Below, in pieces: positions 34,885 through 43,609 of a DNA stretch of 64,000 nt. Source of the DNA: Mesobacillus boroniphilus (GTDB taxonomy: Bacteria; Bacillota; Bacilli; Bacillales; Cytobacillaceae); assembly GCF_018424685.1 (NCBI RefSeq), contig NZ_QTKX01000003.1:310001-374000 (forward strand). The letters are read 5' to 3'. Position 1 is the first letter of the stretch; every line of letters begins with the position of its first letter. The notes below the pieces were generated by a model. That model saw nothing but the letters and a program-made list of their open reading frames with translations. It did not search any database and was not told where the DNA came from. A program made the position numbers and the translations under genes.

Positions 34885-36378
34885 ATGAAGGGTTTCAATT
34901 ATAAAGACTATGATGGGCTTGGTTTAGCGGAGTTAGTAAAAAAGAAAGAGGTTCAGCCTCTTGAACTTGTTGAGGAAGCAATCCGACTATTAGATTTGTT
35001 GAATCCGAAACTGAATGCGGTCATAAACAAGATGTATGAACAGGCCCGTAAAACAGCAGGGAAGAAGCTGACAGGCCCATTTGCGGGAGTGCCGGTGCTT
35101 CTCAAGGATATCTCGCAGGAAATCGAAGGTGAGCGCATTACAGCGGGATCGAAGGCTTTTTTAAACTACCGGGCGAAAGCAGATTCAGAGTATGCTAGAC
35201 GTCTGCGCCAAGCTGGAGTGGTTTTCCTTGGGCAGACGAATGTGCCTGAATTCGCCTTAGTCGCTGTGACGGAACCTGCCCATTATGGACCGACTCGCAA
35301 TCCCTGGAACCTTAACCACACTCCTGGCGGATCCAGCGGTGGTTCGGCTGCCGCTGTTGCTTCGGGAATCGTCCCGATTGCGGGCGCTAATGATGGTGGT
35401 GGGTCGATTCGGATTCCGGCTGCCTATTGTGGACTATTTGGCTTAAAGCCAACCAGAGGCCGTACACCAGTCGGTCCAAATTATGGCCGGGCATGGCAAG
35501 GGGCATCGGCTGAACACGTATTAACGCGGACGGTTAGGGACAGTGCGGCTATGCTGGATGCACTGCATGGACATGAAAAAGGAGGTGCATTTTCTGCAAC
35601 GCCTTTTGAAGGGAGCTATCTGCAAGTGGCTGGCACTCCGCTTGAAAAAAAGATTAAGATTGCTTATTCGATAAAATCGCCGATTGGGACAGATGTTGAC
35701 CCTGAATTCAGAGAAGGTGTCCTGAAAACAGCAAGACTACTTGAGTCGCTGGGACACCAGGTGGATGAGATAGACGCTCCAGTTGATGGGCATAAAATCG
35801 CGAAGAGTTATTTGACGATGTACTTCGGGGAAACGGCAGCCCTTTTAGCATCGCTGGAGGACGTACTTGGCCGGAGAGCGACTGCTTCGGATGTTGAACC
35901 CACAACGTGGCTGCTCGGCTTGCTCGGCAAAGCGACCTCCGCAGAAGAGTTTGTTTTGAGTCTAAGAGAATGGGACAGGGCGGCGCTACAGATGGAAACA
36001 TTCCATGAAACCTATGATTTTTATATCACACCCACTACGGCCTATCCACCAGCGAAGATCGGAGAACTGGAACCGAGTTCGTCTGAGAAATTCCTTATTG
36101 GCACTGTAGGTAAACTAGGGCTTGGAGGAATGTTAAAGAAGGCGGGAATCGTGGAACAAATCGCTCAAAAAAATCTGGCGAGAACACCATTCACTCAGCT
36201 TGCCAACCTGACTGGCCAGCCGGCTATGTCGCTGCCACTGCACCAAACCAAAGATGGTCTGCCGGTAGGTGTTCAGGTCATGGCTGCGAGAGGACGAGAG
36301 GATTTATTGCTGCAGCTGGCAGGGGAGTTAGAGCAATCAGAGTACTGGCTGGATATAAAGAAGAATTCCTTGTTTTAA
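34885..36378 (+). CDS. Amidase signature family hydrolase
   Basis: 497 residues, usual amidase length. The Ser-cisSer-Lys triad can be read: VPVLLKDIS (Lys about 76), [16 protein letters not shown] (cis-Ser about 153) and [13 protein letters not shown] (Ser nucleophile about 177). The third Asp-rich element usual in GatA is replaced by N-D-G-G-G, as in general amidases. No GatB/GatC nearby, so it is a free-standing amidase hydrolysing a carboxamide. GTG codons at 34873 and 34876 lie in the ribosome site GGTGGTGAGG; ATG at 34885 is preferred. Monocistronic. Confidence 0.88.
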   Translation: MKGFNYKDYDGLGLAELVKKKEVQPLELVEEAIRLLDLLNPKLNAVINKMYEQARKTAGKKLTGPFAGVPVLLKDISQEIEGERITAGSKAFLNYRAKADSEYARRLRQAGVVFLGQTNVPEFALVAVTEPAHYGPTRNPWNLNHTPGGSSGGSAAAVASGIVPIAGANDGGGSIRIPAAYCGLFGLKPTRGRTPVGPNYGRAWQGASAEHVLTRTVRDSAAMLDALHGHEKGGAFSATPFEGSYLQVAGTPLEKKIKIAYSIKSPIGTDVDPEFREGVLKTARLLESLGHQVDEIDAPVDGHKIAKSYLTMYFGETAALLASLEDVLGRRATASDVEPTTWLLGLLGKATSAEEFVLSLREWDRAALQMETFHETYDFYITPTTAYPPAKIGELEPSSSEKFLIGTVGKLGLGGMLKKAGIVEQIAQKNLARTPFTQLANLTGQPAMSLPLHQTKDGLPVGVQVMAARGREDLLLQLAGELEQSEYWLDIKKNSLF

Positions 36379-36556
36379 GATAGAAGAATAATGAATCTAT
36401 TATTTGAGAGTTTGCTAGATTGAGTGGTGCGAGGAAAGGCAGGTAAATGTCTTTCCTTTTTTGTCTTGTGTGCAAATATTGTCGAAAAACCCCCTTAATA
36501 GGTGCCTTTTTAACGTAACTTCTACGTAGTGGAGTAAAAACTTCAGGAGGGTGATT

Positions 36557-37270
36557 ATGGAAAACTTAATAGCTGTTAGCAAAGTAGTAATGGCACAATT
36601 ATTGTCATTGAATGTATACTCGCCATTGTTGGGTGTATTGATTGGAGCGTTCATTACATACAAATTAACGGCCGACCGTGACCGTGTCCTTGCTGCAAAT
36701 GAGGCTTACAAAACAATCTATGGTTCAATGTATATCAGATTAGCAACTATTAAAATCAATATAGAATTAAAGAAAAAGGAACTTGGAAGTAGAAATTTCA
36801 GAAGATTAAATAAACAATGCAAAAAAAGCAAAAACATAACTTTGATCGCCAAACAAGTAATAGATGTTTCAGATGAACTACATAAAATTGTAAAGACGGT
36901 CGACGAGGATAAATTGAGCGCAATTGTGATCTTAAGATATTTTGCTGTTGATCAAATTAAAGAAAACATAAGATTGGCTGAAATCAGTGATTTGGGATTC
37001 AATGAAGACCCTGCTTCCCGGGATATTCGGATCGCACGCCTGCAATATGAATTGACTCTTGCTAAAATCTCCTTTGTCCAAAGTATTTTAGAAGACATGA
37101 AAAAAATCACAAAGAACGCAAGGATAAAAGATAAAGAAACAAGGACTACGCTTATGTTCCTTCTTAAGACATGCAAAACAGCCAAGAAAAACGGAGTACT
37201 GAAAATGTACCGAATAGAGCAGCCGACAGAATTACAAAAATATGATGTAAAGAACCTCCCTGCAAGCTAA
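36557..37270 (+). CDS. Membrane-anchored hypothetical protein
   Basis: 237 residues. A single membrane segment (about 13-35) is followed by a long, Lys-rich, helical cytoplasmic part without recognisable motifs. Codon usage is more AT-rich than its neighbours, which may mean recent acquisition. CAGGAGGGTGATT lies directly upstream; the GTG at 36551 belongs to that site. No family recognised. Confidence 0.6.
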   Translation: MENLIAVSKVVMAQLLSLNVYSPLLGVLIGAFITYKLTADRDRVLAANEAYKTIYGSMYIRLATIKINIELKKKELGSRNFRRLNKQCKKSKNITLIAKQVIDVSDELHKIVKTVDEDKLSAIVILRYFAVDQIKENIRLAEISDLGFNEDPASRDIRIARLQYELTLAKISFVQSILEDMKKITKNARIKDKETRTTLMFLLKTCKTAKKNGVLKMYRIEQPTELQKYDVKNLPAS

Positions 37271-37294
37271 GCAAGAATCTGCTCGAACACATTT

Positions 37295-37423
37295 GTTATA
37301 ATGGGCAGGGCAGTTTGCTTCACATTGTTAATACAATAGCCTTGAATATTAATCAAACGTTTGATTAAAAAGGTCCAAACTTTGATAACACTTGAAAGAG
37401 GCAGCAGAGGCTGCCTCTTTTTT
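37295..37423 (+). ncRNA. Candidate small RNA or remnant promoter unit
   Basis: TGTTATAAT (extended -10) at 37295-37302 should start transcription near 37309. The perfect palindrome TTAATCAAACGTTTGATTAA is at 37349-37368, and a strong terminator (GAGGCAGC with GCTGCCTC, then TTTTTT) ends at 37423. That would give an RNA of about 110 bases between two converging genes, with no real ORF. No good -35 is visible. It could equally be the control region of a lost TetR-type gene. Confidence 0.35.
37395..37423. terminator. Strong terminator
   Basis: GAGGCAGC, AGAG loop, GCTGCCTC, followed by T6 rightward; A/T-rich leftward too, so it may also serve the gene on the other strand. Confidence 0.85.
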
Positions 37424-37914
37424 CAACACAATACAATGATTCTATAAGGCGTCGTTTGAGCCGGGATGCTGAAAGTAGAAGGACCATAAACAACGATCAG
37501 ATTTCGGTTCGCAGGACTCTTTGTAAACCTCTGCCCATTTTCCAGTAAAATCTGTGTCCCTGGTGAAAGGTTTAGCTTCAGCATTCCGTCACTGCTGACC
37601 AGTTGGCTGTTGAAAAAGTCCACTTTTGCATTTTGAGAAGGTGTTTCTTTTACCATGACAAGGGCTCGGTATTGCGGCGGGTAAATCATCGGGACAGGAG
37701 CGTCTGCATCATAATAGCCTGTTACCCGATCGCCAACTGCCACCATTGCGTGATCCAAAAAGTAAGTCTTCGGCTCCACGATAAAATTCACTTGTCTTCC
37801 TGATCCATCAACCAAAGACATCACCTTATAGCAGCCTTCGCTTTCACTGTTTGGCGAGACGGAAAAATCATTAATCATCGTTACCGTCCCGCTGAAAGGT
37901 AGAAATTTAACCAT
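37423..37914 (-). CDS. Conserved hypothetical protein, OB-like
   Basis: 163 residues, mostly beta strand. GTVTMINDF...YKVMSLVDGSGRQVNFIV followed by VGDRVTGYYDADAPVPMIYPPQY looks like an OB or small barrel domain; the C-terminal third repeats a strand-rich pattern. No membrane segment. AGTGGAGGGGCAAAA gives the start. I have seen similar short proteins annotated only as hypothetical in Firmicutes; function unknown. Confidence 0.65.
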   Translation of the reverse strand: MVKFLPFSGTVTMINDFSVSPNSESEGCYKVMSLVDGSGRQVNFIVEPKTYFLDHAMVAVGDRVTGYYDADAPVPMIYPPQYRALVMVKETPSQNAKVDFFNSQLVSSDGMLKLNLSPGTQILLENGQRFTKSPANRNLIVVYGPSTFSIPAQTTPYRIIVLC

Positions 37915-37993
37915 TTTTGCCCCTCCACTCCCATAACTGATGCCTATATCTTATTCGTTAAAACCTATCTTGTGATAATCCGGGGCAATCAAG

Positions 37994-38842
37994 CTATTCT
38001 GGTAAGTAGTTCACTTCCAATGTTGATACCGTAACTTTTTCCTTTTTTAAAATTTCGCGGACTTCTGCTCGTAATCGATTTGATTCCTCATTCGTCATAT
38101 TCACAACCAAAAGCTGAATCATCGAAGTATTTTCTTTTCCATCCAGTGTCCATAGATGCATTTTTTGAATTTCAATAACACCGGGCTGCTTGAGGATTTT
38201 GTTTTTTAACGTATCCATGTCTACATCCTCAGGGGTAGATTCCAGCAGGACCAATAAGGTTTTCTTCAAATTTTTAATGACATGGAACAAAATGTAGATA
38301 GTAATTCCGATAGATAAAAGAGGGTCCAGAATTGGAATGTCCTTGAATTGTAAAATAATGCTGACGACTAAAACAGCAACCCAGCCGAGGACATCCTCTA
38401 ATAAATGCCAGCTTAGCATCTTGGAATTCAGGCCCTCTCCATGCCTTAACTTTAACGCGGCAAATCCATTCACGAGGACGCCCAGGATCGCCAGCCACAT
38501 CATTCCCTCTGAATGAGGAGAAACAGGATTGAACAGTCTTTTTCCTGCTTCATAGAAAATATATATTGACCCGGTAATCAGAACCGTGCCACTCAATAAA
38601 GCCCCAAGCAGGGAAAAGCGTTTGTAGCCGAAAGGGAATTTCTCTGTCGCTTCTTTATTTGATTTCTTTTCTAACAACCACGAAGCACCGAGTGACAAAG
38701 AATCCCCTAAATCATGTATCGCATCCGCAACAATCGCAATACTTCCGGTAAGAATGCCTCCGATTATTTCTATGACGGTAAAACCAGCATTTAATAAGAA
38801 TGCAAGCCGCATTCTCTTGCTAGTTTTGGTATCTTGCTTCAT
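37994..38842 (-). CDS. Cation diffusion facilitator, zinc type
   Basis: 282 residues, six membrane segments and a C-terminal cytoplasmic metal-binding domain (from about 205). The transport site reads ADAIHDLGD (about 40) and HLLEDVLGW (about 146), the HxxxD arrangement of CzcD/ZitB zinc exporters. It exports Zn or related ions by proton exchange. CAGGAGTGATGAT precedes the ATG. No czrA-type repressor is adjacent. Confidence 0.9.
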   Translation of the reverse strand: MKQDTKTSKRMRLAFLLNAGFTVIEIIGGILTGSIAIVADAIHDLGDSLSLGASWLLEKKSNKEATEKFPFGYKRFSLLGALLSGTVLITGSIYIFYEAGKRLFNPVSPHSEGMMWLAILGVLVNGFAALKLRHGEGLNSKMLSWHLLEDVLGWVAVLVVSIILQFKDIPILDPLLSIGITIYILFHVIKNLKKTLLVLLESTPEDVDMDTLKNKILKQPGVIEIQKMHLWTLDGKENTSMIQLLVVNMTNEESNRLRAEVREILKKEKVTVSTLEVNYLPE

Positions 38843-38895
38843 ATCATCACTCCTGTTTCCTACTTTCCCTCAGGAGAAATAACGAAACTGGTAAC

Positions 38896-38926
38896 AAAAA
38901 AACCTGATCACTCAATGATCAGGTTT
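38896..38926 (-). terminator. Terminator of glpD
   Basis: AAAACCTGATCA and TGATCAGGTTTT pair over a short loop; read leftward a T run follows. Confidence 0.85.
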
Positions 38927-38932
38927 TGGGAG

Positions 38933-40588
38933 TTATTTTTCAGGAATGACCGCTTCTGTTAATGCTCCTTCAAGCTCTAAAGTGAAGACTTCCGTTTGCT
39001 GGTCATTCCAACCGAATTGCTCCCGCATGAAATTGATGACATTTTCCTTAAAGTTATGGACCAAGTGGATGTCGAACAAGATAGCTCCTGTGCGTCTGTT
39101 GAAAAAGTCGATAGGAGTTGTTGCCGCTTCGAACTGGATCCCATAAACCAGCTTTGCAAATAACTCCAAGGGCAAACCATATTTGTCTGCCTCCTCCTTA
39201 TGAGTGGAAGCAAGCTCGAATACGATTGGAGTGTTGGATCCATACTGGTAGGCCAGGCGGCGTGCTTCTTTTTTTGAGAAGCCAGCCTTTATGCCTTCTT
39301 CCAGCTGTTTCTCGACGTATTGATCAAAGTTTGCTGAACCTCCGACATCTCCGCCGGAAATCGGCAAATTCTTCGTCTGGCAGGCAGGGAAGCTGAGTCC
39401 TTCTTCTTTGGCTAATTTTTCAGCAAGCAGGTCAACAATCGTTTCTGCCATTTTACGATAGCCAGTCAACTTGCCGCCGGCGATCGTGATCAGGTGTGAA
39501 TCAGATTCCCAGATCTCGTCTTTCCTTGAGATTTCAGAAGGGGCTTTGCCTTCCTCATGAATCAGCGGCCTAATACCTGCCCAGCTCGATTCTACATCTT
39601 GTTCCGTGACAATGACGTCCGGGAACATATATTGAATAGCTTTAAGGAGATAGCTTCTGTCTTCTTCCGTCATACCTGGGTTTATGGGGTCTTCATTGTA
39701 GAATGTATCTGTTGTTCCAACATATGTTTTGCCGTCGCGCGGAATCGCGAATACCATCCGGCCATCGGGCGTATCGAAATAAATCGCTTGCTTGAGCGGG
39801 AAGCGTGATTGGTCAATGACGATATGGACACCCTTCGAAAGCTTCAGGGTTTTCCCTATTTTCGAATCATCCATCTCCCGGATGCTGTCAACCCAAGGAC
39901 CGGTTGCATTGACGGCTTTTTTGGCATGTACTTCATATTCCTCGCCTGTTAAAAGGTCCTCGACCAGTACTCCTGAGACAATCCCGTTATTATATTTCAA
40001 GTTTTTAACTTTGGAATAGTTCAATGCCGTTGCACCTTTTTCAACAGCCTGCTTCAAGACTTCGATGGTAAGGCGGGCATCATCGGTACGATATTCAACA
40101 TAATAACCGCCACCCTTCAATCCATCTTTTTTTACAAGTGGCTCTTTTGCCAGTGTTTCAGTTGCGTTAAACATTTTTCTGCGCTCGGCTTTTTTTACGC
40201 CTGCTAAAAAGTCATACACCCTTAGGCCGATTGACGTGCTGAAGCTGCCGAAAGTTCCGCCTTTATGGAATGGAAGAAGCATCCATTCAGGTGTCGTGAC
40301 GTGCGGGCCGTTTTCATAGACAATGGCCCGTTCCTTGCCGACTTCAGCGACCATTTTTACTTCGAATTGCTTAAGATAACGCAGGCCGCCGTGCACAAGT
40401 TTTGTTGAACGGCTTGAGGTGCCTGCCGCAAAATCCTGCATTTCCAATAGGGCAATATTCATTCCTCTTGTAGCAGCATCAAGCGCGATCCCAGCGCCGG
40501 TAATGCCGCCGCCAATGACAAGGACATCGAATGCCTCTTTTTTCAGTTTCGCGACTATATGTTTACGATCGAGATTTGAGAATCTCAT
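38933..40588 (-). CDS. glpD: Glycerol-3-phosphate dehydrogenase
   Basis: 551 residues. The FAD-binding [17 protein letters not shown] (about 25) and the DAO fold with [13 protein letters not shown] (about 60) identify aerobic GlpD. It oxidises glycerol-3-phosphate to dihydroxyacetone phosphate and passes electrons to the quinone pool at the membrane. AAGGAGG lies eight bases before the ATG. The leader contains a long hairpin with the terminator features targeted by GlpP, whose gene is next upstream. glpF and glpK are not adjacent, unlike in the usual Bacillus cluster. Confidence 0.95.
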   Translation of the reverse strand: MRFSNLDRKHIVAKLKKEAFDVLVIGGGITGAGIALDAATRGMNIALLEMQDFAAGTSSRSTKLVHGGLRYLKQFEVKMVAEVGKERAIVYENGPHVTTPEWMLLPFHKGGTFGSFSTSIGLRVYDFLAGVKKAERRKMFNATETLAKEPLVKKDGLKGGGYYVEYRTDDARLTIEVLKQAVEKGATALNYSKVKNLKYNNGIVSGVLVEDLLTGEEYEVHAKKAVNATGPWVDSIREMDDSKIGKTLKLSKGVHIVIDQSRFPLKQAIYFDTPDGRMVFAIPRDGKTYVGTTDTFYNEDPINPGMTEEDRSYLLKAIQYMFPDVIVTEQDVESSWAGIRPLIHEEGKAPSEISRKDEIWESDSHLITIAGGKLTGYRKMAETIVDLLAEKLAKEEGLSFPACQTKNLPISGGDVGGSANFDQYVEKQLEEGIKAGFSKKEARRLAYQYGSNTPIVFELASTHKEEADKYGLPLELFAKLVYGIQFEAATTPIDFFNRRTGAILFDIHLVHNFKENVINFMREQFGWNDQQTEVFTLELEGALTEAVIPEK

Positions 40589-40610
40589 AGGATACGCCTC
40601 CTTAATATGA

Positions 40611-40670
40611 AAAAAAGAGAGACCACAAACAACATTATCGCCCTAAAGCCGAAATGTTATCGTGGTCTCT
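40611..40670 (-). promoter_or_regulatory. GlpP-type antitermination leader of glpD
   Basis: On the minus strand AGAGACCAC pairs with GTGGTCTCT, enclosing a second short stem (AACATT with AATGTT), and is followed by CTTTTTTTC. This long terminator 22 bases before the glpD coding region corresponds to the inverted repeat at which GlpP, with glycerol-3-phosphate, permits read-through in B. subtilis. A TATAAT -10 box for it is at 40703-40709. Confidence 0.8.
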
Positions 40671-40729
40671 CCAGTTCTCCTACCCGATTTATTAACTTAT
40701 AATCATTATATCACAGACATCTGAAATTT

Positions 40730-41284
40730 TCATATGTCGGATTCTTGAATTTTCCATAAATTGCTTTTGGATGTAGTAATGGCAGTGGCGCCGGCATCCA
40801 AAGCGTTTTTCACTTCCTCAGGTGTCCGGATAAGGCCTCCTGCAAAAATTGGGATATTAACCCGTTCCGTGACCTCCCTGATCATCCAAGGCATGGCTCC
40901 TGGTAAAACTTCAATATAGTCAGGACGAGTTTTTTCGATGAGTTTGTAGCTTTTTTCGAGAGCGTGGGAATCAATCAGGAAGACCCTCTGTACTGCGATT
41001 ACCCCTTTTTGCTTCGCCTTTAAAATGACACTGGACTTGGTTGAAATCAGCCCGTAAGGCTTATACTCCTGACAAATATATTCCGTCGAAAAATCATCAC
41101 TCTTCAAACCCTGAATCATATCTACATGATAAATCATTTTTTTGCCGTACCGTTTCGCCATTGAATGGATATTTTTCAATTGGGCGATATGCACTTCCAG
41201 CATGACGCCAATCTCAAAAGGACTTTGAAGAAAATGTTCAAATTCCTTCATGTTCGAAGAGGCGGGCAAGATTTTTTGGTCCAA
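40730..41284 (-). CDS. glpP: Glycerol-3-phosphate-responsive antiterminator
   Basis: 184 residues, the full GlpP length. It has a TIM-barrel-like sequence with HVDMIQGLKSDD (about 53) and IFAGGLIRTPEEV (about 149), typical of the family. It binds glycerol-3-phosphate and the leader RNA of glp genes, including the hairpin upstream of glpD here. Start is TTG, after AAGGAAGGG. It lies directly upstream of glpD but is separated by glpD's own promoter and terminator. Confidence 0.93.
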   Translation of the reverse strand: MDQKILPASSNMKEFEHFLQSPFEIGVMLEVHIAQLKNIHSMAKRYGKKMIYHVDMIQGLKSDDFSTEYICQEYKPYGLISTKSSVILKAKQKGVIAVQRVFLIDSHALEKSYKLIEKTRPDYIEVLPGAMPWMIREVTERVNIPIFAGGLIRTPEEVKNALDAGATAITTSKSNLWKIQESDI

Positions 41285-41333
41285 GAGGATCCCTTCCTTA
41301 AAACAGATTATCCATTATCTTAACATAGGCTGA

Positions 41334-42056
41334 TTAATGCTTTCTATTTAGGCTGAAAAAAATCCCAATCAGAATGATGGCTGATAAGACATACGATGTA
41401 GTACTTACAGACGGGAGGGAGGCAGCGTTTTTTAAACCGATTCCAATTATGGCCCAGATGAATACGAGAGGATAGATACGATCCTTATTTTTAAAGGTGA
41501 AATAAAGAGCTAGGAGTGTCGCAATCACTAGCATGATGATCGCCCAGGCAACATCCGAAAACCCGAATCCATTCCAGCCAATATGCTTCAAGTAATAGCT
41601 GATATTGGCAATTGTCGCAACGCTGATCCAACCGAGGTAGACTGAAAACGGGAACAAATCCCAAAATGAAGTGTTTTCATTTTTGATGACATGATAAAGC
41701 TTGATGAGAGTAAGCAGCAAGCCGATCATTACACACACCGTTAACAGGAAAAACTCATAATGCCATAAAAGAATCCAGGCAATGTTAAGGGCGGAGCTCA
41801 GCAAATAAAACGGAGTGGCTTTTTTGTAAACCGGCAAGTTTCTTCTTGAAGAAGGGAACTGCCTGATTGTCCAAATAAACAATAAAAAATAGATCAGTCC
41901 CCATATTCCAAAAACATAGCCAGCGGGGGTGAAAAGCACATTCAGCTTATCAGAGATTTCGCCGGTTGTCTGCCCGTTAATCGGAAGGATATTTGCCAGC
42001 GCATTGACCAATACGACTAGAATTGTAGCAAGCAGATTAACAATAAAACGTCCCAT
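41334..42056 (-). CDS. TspO/MBR-like membrane protein
   Basis: 240 residues, seven to eight membrane segments. LFTPAGYVFGIWGLIYFLL and the Trp-rich helices (NIAWILLWHYEF) are the TspO/MBR or tryptophan-rich sensory protein pattern, in the longer version found in bacilli. Roles proposed for the family include porphyrin binding and stress response; none is shown here. AGAGAGGGATAG precedes the ATG. Monocistronic. Confidence 0.75.
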   Translation of the reverse strand: MGRFIVNLLATILVVLVNALANILPINGQTTGEISDKLNVLFTPAGYVFGIWGLIYFLLFIWTIRQFPSSRRNLPVYKKATPFYLLSSALNIAWILLWHYEFFLLTVCVMIGLLLTLIKLYHVIKNENTSFWDLFPFSVYLGWISVATIANISYYLKHIGWNGFGFSDVAWAIIMLVIATLLALYFTFKNKDRIYPLVFIWAIIGIGLKNAASLPSVSTTSYVLSAIILIGIFFSLNRKH

Positions 42057-42251
42057 TCTATCCCTCTCTTTCGTTAAGGCGTTTTGTTCATACTATTCCA
42101 CTTCTAATAAGTCCATAACCACTTTTAGCAGTTGGGGGAGGAGGTAAAATTGCAGCTTCCAAACAAGCATACTGAAATTTGTGAAAAGTAAGTACCCCCT
42201 AGTACTATAGTAACAGTGTTAATTATTTTGAAAGGCAAAGAGGTTGAAGAC

Positions 42252-43172
42252 ATGATTACTAGTATGAAAATGAAGAGTACACAGGTGTTTCAGGAAGATG
42301 CGGTATTGGCCGCAATTGAAAGATCACTGGCAATGATTGAGTTCGACCCCAATGGAAAAGTGCTTTGGGCGAATGAGAACTTCTCCAGGACGATGGGATA
42401 CCGAGTCGAAGAAATGCCCGGCTTAATGCATAAACAATTTTGCACATCTGAATTTGCAGAGAGCAGGGAATACATGGAATTATGGAGGAACCTGCGTGCC
42501 GGCAAAAGCTTTCAAGAAAAAATTCAGCGCGTCACTAAAAGAGGTGAACTGCTCTGGCTTGAGGCGACTTATACTCCGGTCTTTGATTCAACAGGTAAAG
42601 TCGCTGGAGTGGTGAAGGTGGCAACGGATATTTCCACGCGAGAGGTGAATATATCAGGAGTAGCCGAGCAGCTCCAGAAGATGTCCGAAGAGCTGAGCGG
42701 CCGAGCGGAAATGGGCATTATGAGAAGCGAAGAAGCAGCCTTTGCTGCCAGCAAGTTAGCGGACGAATCAAAAGGGAGTCTCGAGATCCTTGAATCCCTG
42801 AAAACACAGGTGAAATCAATCGGCAGCATCGTGAAGACCATCCGGGAAATTGCCGCGCAAACGAACCTGCTTGCACTGAACGCAGCCATCGAAGCAGCAA
42901 GAGCGGGTGAGCATGGGAGAGGCTTTAATGTCGTTGCCGGTGAAGTAAGAAAACTCGCAACACGAGTGCAGGAATCCATCCAGGAAGTCAACTCACATGT
43001 CGAGGGTATCGCAGGTGAAATCAATAAAATCAGCGAGGCCACCCAGCGCTCCCAAAATGGCATAACTAATAACCAGGCACTCAATGAACAGGCAGTCGCA
43101 GCCTTCAAGGAAATAGGAAGCGCGGCCCGCGAATTAGACTCGCAAGCCAAAACGTTCAAGGACATATTGTGA
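42252..43172 (+). CDS. Soluble PAS-domain chemoreceptor
   Basis: 306 residues with no membrane segment. A PAS domain (about 20-130: [17 protein letters not shown], then GYRVEEMPG, then KVATDIS) is joined to a short MCP signalling rod with the full tip [20 protein letters not shown]. It probably senses a cytoplasmic cue such as redox or a ligand in PAS and signals to CheA. A GTG at 42216 opens the frame earlier, but AGAGGTTGAAGAC places the start at 42252. The rod is shorter than in membrane receptors, so it may form mixed arrays poorly. Confidence 0.88.
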   Translation: MITSMKMKSTQVFQEDAVLAAIERSLAMIEFDPNGKVLWANENFSRTMGYRVEEMPGLMHKQFCTSEFAESREYMELWRNLRAGKSFQEKIQRVTKRGELLWLEATYTPVFDSTGKVAGVVKVATDISTREVNISGVAEQLQKMSEELSGRAEMGIMRSEEAAFAASKLADESKGSLEILESLKTQVKSIGSIVKTIREIAAQTNLLALNAAIEAARAGEHGRGFNVVAGEVRKLATRVQESIQEVNSHVEGIAGEINKISEATQRSQNGITNNQALNEQAVAAFKEIGSAARELDSQAKTFKDIL

Positions 43173-43252
43173 AAACGGCACCTCCATCAAATCAACTTCC
43201 TGGATTTGATGAGGTGTTTTTTGTTCTGAGAGAGTGGCCAGGTGATGTAGGA

Positions 43253-43356
43253 CGTCTGCATTGCCTGAAAATGAAGCAGAAGGGAGAAAACGGTAAAAGC
43301 AGAGCGTCTGCATTGCCCGAAAATAGTACAAAATCAGAAATATGGTAAAAGCAGCT
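43253..43356. repeat. Two-unit 52-bp tandem repeat
   Basis: Units begin at 43253 and 43305 with CGTCTGCATTGCC, 52 bases apart, and both contain a GGTAAAAGCAG segment. The framework TGCC-CGAAAA...CGGTAA matches that of the array at 163-506. A short dyad (GCAGA-GCG-TCTGC) spans the junction. Confidence 0.8.
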
Positions 43357-43467
43357 GTTTGCATAACCAATTAAATGAAAACTACTACTCCTGCAAAAAA
43401 ACAACTCTCCATCCCAGCAACTTTTCCACTCATTTGTTCGTCTAATTCATCAATAGGATAGCATTAT

Positions 43468-43496
43468 TTGTTGAATGTCTTAATTTATGGTATATT
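43468..43496 (+). promoter_or_regulatory. SigA promoter of the RNase J gene
   Basis: TTGTTG, exactly 17 bases, TATATT, leaving a leader of about 110 bases that contains the 14-base palindrome ATTCCCATGGGAAT (43558-43571). Confidence 0.6.
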
Positions 43497-43609
43497 TTAA
43501 GAACTTCAACCCCCTATTTTCTCCAACCAATTTCTTCACTATTCTATTTAAACTATGATTCCCATGGGAATTAATAAATACATTTGCACAAAGAAACAGG
43601 AGCTGAACT

